DNA of 64,000 nt, from NCBI GenBank assembly GCA_950295325.1, contig OX485806.1:19964001-20028000 (forward strand). The letters run 5' to 3'. Made by a program: the position numbers and the translations under genes. This DNA comes from Polytrichum commune (lineage: Eukaryota > Streptophyta > Polytrichopsida > Polytrichales > Polytrichaceae). The notes below the pieces were generated by a model. That model did no database searches. It was given only the letters and a program-made list of their open reading frames with translations, and was not told the DNA's origin. Below, in pieces: positions 1 to 10,643 of this stretch; the first letter of the stretch is position 1, and each line of letters opens with the position of its first letter.

Positions 1-850
1 CACCCATGGTATGGACTATAAATGTAATTTGAACATTATGTTTCTGCCACATGTCAGAATATGGGACGTACACGTCATTAACCTGTACTATACATAGAAT
101 GACATGTGTTAAATTTCTCAGTCATTATTTAGTACTAACTATCAGCACATTCGGGTTTGAGCATACGCGTGGCGTTCATGCCGTTAATAGCGATGCCATG
201 TCATCCTTATGATTTGTCCATGAGCCACGTAATAATGTCGCTACGTATAATCAGGCGATGTTCTGGTTTCCATGTTGACTGCATTAGAGTCATAGATTAG
301 TCATTCATTACATAATTCCATGTGACATGTCTAATAAGTATTTGTTGCCTTGAAATCAGCTACCACGCTCGGGGAAAGTATGACTATATTGGACTGTTAA
401 TAGTTATTTAATAGTCTTGTAGTTGGTTAGTGCTTGAAACGTGTCCAATATGTCTTATGACGTGGCAATTAAACGACTCAACTCATCTCATTTGCTACTC
501 AGAGGAGTAAGGCTTTCTGGGTCACTCTCAGTCATTAATCTGGCTATCTAGTCATAAATTACTCGTTCCTTAAATATTTTTGGGTCATCACTGGTTCACA
601 TCCACATGTATGTTAATAACACGTAATTCCATACATACAATAACTGAGTGAATCAATACATACAATAAACGCCACTTGCCTCATCCAAATGCCTTATACA
701 TGTCCACTTACACATTGCAATATACTTGCACATAGCAACATTTTTGCAGTATCATTTGCCAATGCTACCTCCTTCGCAGTATCAAGATAGGGGAGCACTA
801 ACCTACTCTGCATCCATAACTCTATACATATGAACTATGTCCAAATAGTC
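1..850. repeat. CACTA left subterminal-type region, no gene
   Basis: No coding sequence is seen. Short motifs recur in both orientations: TAGTCAT, AGTCATT, ACGTCATT, GACATGT and GACGTGG. They match the style of the right subterminal zone at 14.4-15.77 kb, so I read this as part of the transposase-binding repeat field of the same CACTA element. Confidence 0.5.
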
Positions 851-1457
851 CTAGGCCTTCAAATGCTTATGACACCATAACACGCTGCCACCTATTGCAT
901 CTTTTACAAAAAACTGATCCCCTTCCGCATGTGGATGCATGAGAGGGGCATCACCTACTTGAACATGTGTAACATCAACCTTGTAGTAAAATTCTGGAAT
1001 AGGTTTGAAATGAAATTTATCAATCCCCCATACTCCACTAATTGCTCCAGATGCCACTATCTGGTGTGGTCTCTTGAAATTCAGCATTTTTACAACCTGT
1101 CCTATACTCAACTGCCCCAACCCAACATCCACAACATCCACCAACTGTTATATATATTGAACAAAAAGGTTCATCCAAAAGCACCACCGCTCAACTACCA
1201 ACATGTGTACCAACTTGGAAATTGTGTAACATATCCACATGCCAAGTTGACAACCTATAAACAAATCACATAATAACTAAAGACTAACCTGGTGCACATT
1301 GGGCCCTTCATTCTGTGCCTTTTCCTTTGTCTTCACCGTCCTTCTTTGAAGCTCCTTCTGCACACAAACCCAAAGTGCAATAATTAGTCAATTTTATGTG
1401 AGTGGTGGTGAGGGGACATTGCACAATGTGAACCAGTAGCTCACAAATCCCCTCACC
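851..1457 (-). CDS. 3' exons of the CACTA TNPA-like gene (DUF8039-like C-terminus)
   Basis: Three pieces on the minus strand join by canonical splices. An exon ends at 1457 (donor G|GTGAGG). A 69-nt exon covers 1289-1357 (acceptor TGTGCAG, donor CAG|GTTAGT) and encodes a basic, charged helix. The last exon is 851-1144 (acceptor TATAACAG). The last exon reads through a VASGA...EFYYKVDVTHVQVGDAPL pattern and ends near LWCHKHLKA. This resembles the C-terminal domain found in many plant transposon-encoded proteins (DUF8039-like; assigned from memory of the pattern). It lies on the same strand as the Transposase_24 gene and probably was its end before the 1.66-3.83 kb block was inserted. The true 5' limit of the exon ending at 1457 is unclear. 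Confidence 0.45.
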
Positions 1458-1659
1458 TGCCAACTTAGAATTGCATGACACATGGATGTTTGAAACTTTC
1501 ATCTTCGAGCTCCGGGTTGTTCTCCCAACCGCAGGTACATTTCCACAATGATCCCCAACTCCCTGTTTGTTATCAGATAACACACTACGAAATTGGTTGT
1601 TGAGTAGCAACATTATGGAAGAGAAAGAAGCAAGATAGAGCACATAACGACATCAAACA

Positions 1660-3833
1660 ACTCCGGAGAGGAAGAGGAAGAATGCCGAGGAAGAATGCCG
1701 AAGAAGAACACCGAAAAGAGCTCTCCGAAGGTCGTCCACGGTAATAGGGTCCACTTCCACGGCTTTACACACCTTACGCGCGGTTATAGGTCCTATTACC
1801 CACGGCAATGGGTACCCAGCGGGTTAGCAAAGGAAAACTTAGAATTTAGGAAGGAGGACTATTATATAAGGATGAAAGGACTTATGTAAGAGGTATATAA
1901 GGGTATATAGGGTTATTAGGAAGTATGAATTACATTCTATTAGCATAGTATGTAAGATTTTGAGGATGAATGAATATCCAAGGAAGCATGATTATGGAAT
2001 AGGTAGAATGTAGGATTTTTAGGAAGCACGATTATGGAATATATGGGAAATTTAGATATTAAACTCAAGGAGACATTATGAAGACATTAAGGGGAATATA
2101 GGAATATGGTACATTCTACTATCATGATCATTAATCAATCAACATGAAGATTTGATTGATCTCCAAAAAGAATTTAGAATGTAGCCACAACAAGGAGTTA
2201 GGGAAATCTTGGAATTATGAACATTAAGGTGATGAAACGGTTGTAACCGTTTAGGATAGGAATCATCTACATATATCAAAGATAGTAAGTATCTAGGAAG
2301 TGGAAGTTAACAACCACTTAGTATAGATTTTGGATAGGAAGAAAAGACTATATAAGGGAAGCATTTTAGGAGACTTATACCTCATTTTCTACACAACGAA
2401 GTTATCTTAAATTTGAGTGTCAAGAATCACTTGAAGCTTTTGTAACTCTCCTCTCGAGGAACTTTTGCAATACACTTATCTTTTCTACAATATGAGTGAT
2501 CTCTCTTACCTCTCCCTCTCAATTTGAACTACGAGTCGTCAATGGTACTTTGTAGCTTAAGTGATTGAGCAACCGAGAGTAGAGTAAATTGAGTAGACTC
2601 TTTTGAGAAAGAACTCAAAAGATAGTGTGAGGGTGAGAACAAAGCGCTCAAGACAATTTGGAGAATCAATGGAACTTTGAGAGAGATTGATATGAGAAAG
2701 CAATTGTCAATTTATACAACTTGAGTAAAGGAAGCACGATTATCTCTCAAAGCGGAACTTATTATTGATCTCCTCAAAAGGGAATTATAAATATACATGT
2801 GATTGAATGATTGAAGAATTATATGCATGTTATGATTTAAGCAAAATCACTTAACGATTGCAACTCCTTCAAAAGAGGAGGAGCTTATTATTGAAAACTA
2901 TATAATTGACTTATAAGTATTATACATATCATTCTACATATTGATTGTTGAACTTATGATTGACAAGAATAATGAAGACATTAATTCATATCAAAGTTTG
3001 AATACATATGAATGAAGTAATATTGATATAAGATAATCTACTTACTACAATTGTTATTGAAGCTTCTTACTTGAAAATTCTTTGTGAGTTGTTGGATGTC
3101 ATTACAATTTGAAGGATTATCTATTCAAAAGAAGATCTCTCTCTCTCTTGAGCAAAACTCAAAAGAGATAGGTTTATCTTCTCGTCATCAAGAAACACTT
3201 TGTAGGAAAAGTGCTTCTTCTCTTAAGATACTTTGTGAGTTGTTGGATGTCATTAACAATCAAAGAGGAGTTCTTTCTCTTAAATAAACCTCAAGAGAGT
3301 TATAATTATTCTTGTCATTAAAACACTTTGAATGTTAAACGTGACATTGCAAAACAAACAATGATGTGTTCACGAAATTATAACTACTATATGCATACAT
3401 GTCAAGTTACAATATTATAAGTAGTAACACTTGAATTTAAAAAGGAAGACTCAAGAATATTAAATCTTCTTCATCATTATAAGATTACTATCATTTGTGT
3501 GATTAATGTTTATGGACTACTAACATTAAGGATTCATACAATTTATTAAACACTATATTATTATCAAGGATATTGTTACATCTCTTGAAGCTTTCTTTAA
3601 ATCTAATGGTTCTTATTATCAATGATGCCTTACATTGAGAGTAAGAATTAAGATAATGAGATTGTGTTCACTCCAATAATTATATTCATATCATAAGGAG
3701 AAGAGAGGGATTATTAATTCGAGACCGAACATATTAATGAGGCACGGTAGTTCTCAAGCGAATATAAATTTACGTGATGTCTCACCGTGAGTCTTCTTGA
3801 GCTAAATTGCAAGGGAACGACCCACGGGGTGCA
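1660..3833. mobile_element. Inserted non-coding block, LTR-like, boundaries unresolved
   Basis: About 2.2 kb of AT-rich, non-coding sequence separates the FCP1-like exon (ends 3834) from the 3' exons of the same gene (1457 and below). It has a strong TATA box (CTATATAAGGGAAG near 2350) followed by a long leader-like tract rich in short repeated phrases. One example is CTTTGTGAGTTGTTGGATGT, present near 3080 and near 3232. The near-inverted pair GGTAATAGGGTCC and GGTCCTATTACC lies at about 1741-1800. ACATCAA occurs just outside both ends (about 1653 and 3844) and could be a target duplication. No primer-binding site, coding domain or clean TG...CA ends were found. A solo LTR is the best guess; a promoter-leader unit of another retroelement cannot be excluded. 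Confidence 0.35.
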
Positions 3834-4462
3834 TCATTGGTGAACATCAAGACTACCCAATAGTTGTTCAAGAAGAGGCCACAACTGCTTTGTCAAGTAA
3901 TTGTTATCATCAGCAAGGGTTGTCATGTTCTCCACATAGAATGCAGGCGGGATAATGATGTTCGCAACCGGATTGCACTCCACCAAAGCTTCCATGTGGT
4001 CAATGATCAAAGTATTCCCCTCATTCCACTCTGGCCATTGCCCCCACACTTTGGACAAGGGTTTTTTCCATTTTGACACCCCAATGTTCTCAACAACTTC
4101 TTCACATTCCTTTGCTGCCCAACAGAACAATGGTTTGTGGGTATCCAAGTTTGTAAACTTTCGCATGATCACGGCCAGTACATCATCCATGTTTGCACTA
4201 CTCTTGATGCCCCAAAATGCAACTCTGAAGTTTTTAAAGCATTTGTCTATGAACTCTAAAAGACATGGCCTAAACACAATCCGTCGTGTCTTTGACCTAC
4301 TAGTCATTCGGATAGAGGTGTTAGGATTAGGCTCTGACAACATACTGCAATCTAAAAGCATGCCATGGACATTAAAAATCACTAATTTGGGAGGAAAGTG
4401 GGTACCAATCCTCTCGATGTCGCTGCTCACCTGGTCACTTGGATGAACCTCTTGACTGGCAC
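3834..4462 (-). pseudogene. Degenerate FCP1/HAD-phosphatase-like segment within the CACTA minus-strand gene
   Basis: About 200 codons match the FCP1-homology (NLI-interacting factor, HAD) fold in order: PKLVIFNVHGMLLD (motif I position), RPCLLEFIDKCFKNFRVAFW (motif II region), KPLSKVWGQ, NTLIIDH (motif III/IV position) and LWPLLEQLLGSLDV at the end. In active FCP1-type phosphatases motif I is DxDx(T/V); here it is F-N-V-H, so the nucleophilic and acid/base aspartates are both replaced, and the motif IV DD pair is DH. A catalytically dead pseudophosphatase or a binding module is therefore likelier than an enzyme. The frame is open upstream to about 4462 and is offset by one from the TNPA-like frame, which stops at 4469. 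An indel in the A7 run near 4490 would join them. Confidence 0.65.
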
Positions 4463-4468
4463 TAGCAC

Positions 4469-7400
4469 CTACTCTGGTAGGAGAATTGTGCTTTTTTTCT
4501 TCCTTGCTTTTCTAGGAGTAAGTCTTTTCCCTGGTGAGACATTCCCACTTGTCCGCTTTCTACCATCTGCATTCCCCGAACCTCCACTCCCACCTTCCTC
4601 ACTCACTGGTTTTGCACCCCCCTCACCTGCACTCGCCACTACCTTGCACCCACTTCCTGCATCCTTTCCACAAAAAATTCCCCCTTCCAACCCTAAACCT
4701 GCTTGGGAAGGAGTGGACTCTCCAACTGGTGCAGCTACAATGCCCCCACCTCCTAAACTACTACCCTCAATAAGTCCACCTCCGGGACTACCATGGCCCT
4801 CTATGACACCTCCCTTACTAACATGGCTCTTGCTACCACCCTCTACACTTACACCAACCCCCATCACAGCCTCCCCAGTCACGTTAGCCACATCAATGGC
4901 ATCTTCGGTACTTACCACCTTGTGGCCATTCTTGCCAGGGGTGTCACCCTCACTACCTGCCCTTGAATTCAACATAGGATCTAAACTAGGCATATGAGAG
5001 TTAGTGTTTTGAGCTGTAGGGGTTGTGGGCTCAAATACCGTCCCTTGGTTACCTAGTTTCTCCATCATAATGGAGACCATAGATGTCAGGTTAGTGAGGA
5101 CCAGGGTGTTTTGGTGTAGAGCCTGCTGGTTTGTCTGGGAAGTGTGCAAAACCTCGGATAGATGTTCCTTAAATTCTGCGTGCGTACTTTCTAATGCACT
5201 TATCCGTGTTGCCATCCTTCCAGAGACAGCTTGCTGTGCACATAATAAACATGGCTTTTTATTAGTATGGCAGAGAATATGCGATGTACAAACTAAAGCA
5301 CAAATCAAAAATCCATAACACATGATTAGCTAATTCTTCTCACAAATACAATTGACTACAATGGAACTAAAAAACGATTACAATATAACTGTAATCTATC
5401 TTAACCCTCAACAGAAAAATTACTGAAATATAATTTTAATACGACTACAATATAACTGGACAATGACTCTAATAAATCTGCAATTGTATTACTACATAAC
5501 TATACCATGACTACAACCTGATGTCAAATAATTATTATATACCATGGATCAGACTACATTTAACAAAAAAAAAAACTTACTGATGTACAAGCTCCAGTCT
5601 GCTCGGACTCCTGATAATCCTCTGCAATCTCAGTAATCCCTGGGCTCCTTTGCCTTTTTTTCCGCTGTCAAAGCAAGGCATCTTAGTCAATTACTATAAA
5701 TATGAAATAAAATAAAATAAACTGCATTTACAAGCTATGGAGTTTAGTACGGACTTACCAATTGAGCTTCTTTTCCAGCCTTTCCAGCCCTTCCAACATT
5801 CGATGTGTTCCTCACATTTTTCCTTGCTTTAGCCATCATCTGGGTCTTTTGCTCTGTCTCAGGGTTCGTCCAATACTCACATAACCGTGCCCATTGATCA
5901 GGTTCAATAAAAACAGGGCATTCTTTTTTCCCGGACATGTACCAACCTTTCATTTTAGACCTCTCTATTTTCATCTGTCTTTTCACAGCATTTTTGAAGC
6001 CCAAGTCTGATAGATTATGTTCCAAGTACTCAAATTCATTGTCTATGGCGGACCTAAGCTTCTCTACAGAGCTAGGATGCTGCAACTTCCACTTTAATAT
6101 GCTAACATCCAATATCCTAGGAACCAAGCTGCGGAGCGCCTCATCAAACGCATTTTTACCCTCGCACCCGGCATCTATGCCACCACCCACTTTCACTCTC
6201 AATGTGTGTGGTTTTTGCCCTCCTGATCGCCTCAATTCCACTTTAGTTTCTACCTCCTTCCTAGCAGCTCTCCTTAAGGCTCTTGCTTCACTCTCTGGCC
6301 GTGCCTTACCGATGTTTTGGGTGCCCTGTTCCATAGGTGGTGGCTGAGGAATCCACGGGCCTGGGTATTGTTGTCCCATCATCCACGGCATATGTTGTCC
6401 CATCAGCCAAGGGCCTTGTTGCCCCATCACAACAGGAGGAGGATCCATGACTTGCCCCATTGCTCCAGATGGTCGTTGCATGTGTTGTTGCATCACTCCA
6501 GGTTGCATCCATGGCCATTGAGGCTGGGTGCACGTTGGCGTCGAGGTGTTCACTTGGTGTACTCCAACCTAGACCCATCACACCAATATCAATTAGTAAG
6601 CTAAAATATACAAACCCAGCCTTGAGGTACTCTGCCAATTAAATGGGCAGAAAGATTACAACTTACTTTTTTGGCAGGTGACCTGATTATTTGTCTTCCT
6701 CGAGTCTTCTTTGTTGCACTGGAGCCAGCCAAATCGTCCATGCCCTCATGGACTGACTCGTTGTCCTCATCAGTTTCTGCATTAGTACAAAATATACAGA
6801 GGATTAAGGCCACACCAGGGCACTCGCCATGGCACATCAACCACACTTAACATTGGAAAACAAGAATATTAAATCAAAGCACTAACTCTAACTTCCCAAA
6901 TTTGATTATACAAACCACCCACATTTATGTTTAGGGTATCTCCTAGAAATTAATCCAACAAATTCCAGACCGCAAAGTAAGTGTTGATGTACCATTATGT
7001 GTCGCTAGAAGTCGTGTTGAAGAGAGAAAGAAAAACATAGGGAAGCTTGTGCGTAACGAATCAAGCATAAGTGTGTTTTCAGCCATGTCAGTATACCTGT
7101 GACTAACCTATGACTAAACTTTGAGTGACTATCCAATGACTAACTTTTGAGAAACCTATGTCTAACCCATGTCTAACCAATGACTAACCAATGACTAACC
7201 ATTGACTACCCATACCCACCTATTTGTTAGCCAGTTAACCCCTTGGTTAGGCAGTTCTTAAGTCCCAAATATTTTGTGGCAAACTCTCTTCCTGGGTATG
7301 ACATGAAGCTTATTGAATTCTTAGCAGTTTGTTAAGCCCCATACAAAGCATGGCAAAAACGTCCACATAAATGTCAGGTACTCTGCACATCGCCTCTCCA

Positions 7401-9040
7401 AGATTTCATAAACTATTTCTCTCTATCTAAACTGTTTGTCTGCACAAACTCCTAAACCCCACCCACACAGCAAAACAAATTCTACAATTTATCACAAAGC
7501 TATAAATTATAGCCACTTTGCATGAAACCCAAAGCAAACATCCAGACGTGTACAATGGTTAACTTCCACATATGCCTACCTCCCTAGCATTTCGCCTCCA
7601 TCAGCAAGTTCTTACCTGCATTTTGACACCTGGACTTAACCCTAAACACATACCAAATTTCAAAAATCCCCTCACCCATCACCTTGCACCCAAATCCACT
7701 TACATGCATCTCAACCCTTTTTATGACCCTAAACAAGCAAGTTCACACATTAGTCATATTCCACATCGAAGGCTTTTTAGGAATTAAAAAAACCAGCAAG
7801 CATGAAGACTAATTCAATCTCGGATTACTGTACAGTGGCTAACTTCCACATATGGCTAACTAGAGGAGGAGACTGTACATCTGCACCTTGGCGATGTGTT
7901 TGTAGCCTTAGTTTTTTAAAGCAGAACCAAGAACATCATGCTTGAATCACTTCCATTTCAAGAAATAGACACATAGAAAGTAAATTTGCAAGGCTCCAGT
8001 CTTCTACTACAAAGCACGTAGACCCCCCAATCAGCAGCCCTGCAAAAGTGCATACACTCAAGGGGAGCATCCCAAAACTAGCAAGGACACACTTCACTCA
8101 CTCCCCATTCCCACCCTTGCAAGAAACCCTCTACTTGAAAACCATAGATCCATTCCACTTCAACATCCTAAACCAACAATTACCCTAAACCAACAACAGT
8201 GCATACCCTCAACCCCCCTAACCCCTAGCCAGCAAGATCAGTTTTAAATCTCTCCCCTCATCACCCTTATCACTTACAATGAAACCCTCAAGTTCACTCT
8301 ACAGTCAAGCACACTTCAAGCACAACACTACAAAACCAAGATCCATTCGGATTCAACATCCAAACCCCACAATTACCCTAAACCAGCAAGTGTGCATACC
8401 CTCAACCCCCCTAACCCCAAGCCAGCAAGATCACTTTTGAATCTCTCCCTTCATCACCCTTATCACTTACAATGAAACTCTCAAGTTCACTCTACAGTCA
8501 AGCACACTTCAAGCACAACACTACAAAACCAAGATCCATTCGGATTCAACATCCAAACCCCACAATTACCCTAAACCAGCAAGTGTGCATACCCTCAACC
8601 CCCCTAACCCCAAGCCAACAAGATCACTTTTGAATCTCTCCCCTCATCACCCTTATCACTTACAATGAAACCCTCAAGTTCACTCTACAGTCAAGCACAC
8701 TTCAAACACAACACTACAAAACCAAGATCCATTCGGATTCAACATCCAAACCCCACAATTACCCTACACCAGCAAGTGTGCATACCCTCAACCCCCCTAA
8801 CCCCAAGCCAGCAAGATCACTTTTGAATCTCTCCCCTCATCACCCTTATCACTTACAATGAAACCCTGAACTTCCCTCTACAAAGAGTTTGTTTTAATGC
8901 ATCCACAAACCCACAATTACCCTAAAACACTTACACCATTCACTAGAACACAAGCACACCAATTGTTTGGGGTTAGATGACTTACCTGGAATGTAGTCTT
9001 CCTCTGTCTTAGTCTCAGCTGATTCCTCCTCTACTGCCAT
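4469..9040 (-). CDS. TNPA-like CACTA protein with Transposase_24 domain
   Basis: The exons, chosen by GT-AG sites with matching phase, are 8986-9040 or further upstream (donor CCAG|GTAAGT), 6667-6776, 5759-6568, 5581-5664, and 5233 down to a TAG at 4469. The first exon is acidic (MAVEEESAET...). The 5759-6568 exon starts with a Pro/Gln/Met/Trp-rich stretch and ends in a domain with the Plant transposase Ptta/En/Spm (PF03004) pattern: KGWYMSGKKECPVFIEPDQW, EYW, then KARKNVRNT. The 5233 exon encodes a heptad-like helix (ESTHAEFKEHL...) and a long Gly/Ser-rich tail. TNPA-type proteins bind the subterminal repeats and assist TNP2 in transposition. The start codon is uncertain; the frame is open upstream to about 9505. 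Confidence 0.65.
7091..7215. repeat. Short interspersed TGACTAAC motif array
   Basis: Within about 125 bp the motif (A)TGACTAAC or a one-base variant (TGTCTAACC, GTGACTAT) occurs around ten times, all in one orientation. It lies between the two divergent CACTA genes. Similar TGACTA motifs appear in the outer zones of the element, so this may be an internal set of transposase-binding sites or part of a promoter. Confidence 0.6.
7216..8112. other. CACTA internal spacer, no gene seen
   Basis: This is C- and A-rich non-coding sequence between the divergent transcription units. Short open frames here have no recognisable domain and no supporting splice context. The tandem array begins at its right edge. 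Confidence 0.4.
8113..8880. repeat. 193-bp tandem repeat, about 3.9 copies
   Basis: The phrase GCATACCCTCAACCCCCCTA starts at 8201, 8394, 8587 and 8780, an exact period of 193 bp. Copies 2-4 are nearly identical; the first is more diverged. The repeat lies in the intron between the first exon (ending 8986) and the 6776 exon of the minus-strand TNPA-like gene, close to the centre of the CACTA element. Confidence 0.92.
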
Positions 9041-9698
9041 GTCGTTGTAGGCACGCACTGGAGAGTTCTTCACCACACCTATCCTTGCGCTTCGACGACT
9101 TGGAATGGGATTAGGGTTTGGTGCTTCAACTAGGCGTGGACGAGGGTTTCGGGCACTTTGCAGCTCGCACCTGGCAAGGACCAAGAACTTTGAGTTTCCA
9201 ACGACCCACTTGTTGACAATGCGGCCAGGACATGCACACACTATCCCTCTAAACCATGCATCTACTAGATAAGAAAGAGATAGGGGAAAAACAACGTCGA
9301 GACGAACTGGGCGCTCCCGAAAGTGATAGGGTTCGAAAAGGTCGTGGGTTTCTGGACGCTCCCGAAAGAGAAGGGGAGAGACGAAATCTCCACCGCCCAG
9401 GTAGGATCTTGGAGTAGGTGGCATGCCAACATGGCCAGCCACGTCTTCACACTTAGGTGTGTGCGTTGGCACCATCCATGGAGGTGGCCCGTAAAAACGA
9501 CACAACTATGTCCTAGTCGACCCATGCAAGTCCAGGAGGTGTCAACATGAAAGCAAGTTGAGGAGGAGTCACTTGGATTTTGGCCGACACTAGGCAAGAA
9601 TGGACATAGCATATTGTTGCGAGTAAACGACACAAACCTGCACTCGTTGCTCATCAACTGGGTATCACATTGGAGCTCACATATAGTTATTGGATGAC

Positions 9699-9923
9699 TT
9701 ACAATGCTCTTGCTGCCTCCTCCACTGGCCTGAACATCGCCTGTATTTCGGCGACACGTTTGTCGCGGGCCATCTCATACTCTCCCTTCACTAGGCCGGC
9801 AACAACTTCTACATTCAAGGTATGTAAGCTCTCCACATTTGTTGCAGCACTATTTAAAGCAAGTTTTATAGGCGACCGCACAGAGTCGATGCTGTAGTCA
9901 CATCCCTTTTCTCTACCTGCCAT
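9699..9923 (-). CDS. Possible small exon of a CACTA gene
   Basis: An open frame starts MAGREKGCDYSIDSV and reads a helical, charged sequence (NVEVVAGLVKGEYEMARDKR). It ends exactly at a good splice donor (GCATT|GTAAGT at about 9699). It lies upstream of the TNPA-like gene on the same strand and could be its 5' exon or a short separate gene. No domain is recognised. Confidence 0.3.
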   Translation of the reverse strand: MAGREKGCDYSIDSVRSPIKLALNSAATNVESLHTLNVEVVAGLVKGEYEMARDKRVAEIQAMFRPVEEAARAL

Positions 9924-10643
9924 TTCCTCAGTACACTCAAATTCCCTAGTAAACTACAAAGGTCTCAAACCCACACTTCTTTGATACCTTGGACCTCTAT
10001 TGCTTGAACATCTCTCCTCATGTATTTGACATAGCATTTGGCATTCCCAGTAGACTAAAAAAAGAGTTTAAACAACTACAGCGACATTCATAGCACCCAA
10101 TTGTCACCCATACTTACACACCAAGGTAATGCCCTACTCCACTGCCGTATTGATATGTCTGTATCAGTGTTGGCTACCATGTATGTAACCAGAGTTGGTA
10201 CTGCATTGTTGTAGGTACAGGGTTTAAGATAAACCCGGCAACCCAAAACCCTAGCCCTAACCCCGTACGACTACAGAATCAGTTTATTCTTGTCCACGTC
10301 ATGTAAACAATGACTAAACACCAACTCTAATTAAGGTCAACAATGAGTTGTTAACAACTATAATATTACTCTAACAAATCGTTTGTCAAAGCGACAATAC
10401 ACCCCTAGAAATGACTAATAAACAACTATATACTCTGCAATGATAAATGCGTACACCCTTGCCAAACAACGCATCGTAGAAACTTTTGGAACAATCTGTA
10501 GTCGTATATAAATCCATTTATACTTCAGTTAGGCAGGTAGCCATATGGGTCATAGTTAATTTGGTCAACTGCACACACTATATAGCATGCAAAACTATTT
10601 AGGTGTGTAATTGCTAATAGAAATAATCTATATGATTGCTGTC
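9924..10643. other. Spacer between divergent CACTA genes
   Basis: This 720-bp AT-rich stretch has no supported coding sequence. TGACTAA and AACAACTAT motifs similar to those in the subterminal zones recur between 10,300 and 10,440. It probably holds the promoter of the TNP2 gene. Confidence 0.4.

Noticed and set aside
4398..4997. 199-codon plus-strand Pro-rich open frame
   Set aside because: It is the complement of the Gly/Ser-rich tail of the TNPA-like protein and has no domain of its own.
8201..8800. CRISPR-like regular repeat
   Set aside because: The 193-bp unit is a direct tandem repeat without spacers in a plant transposon.
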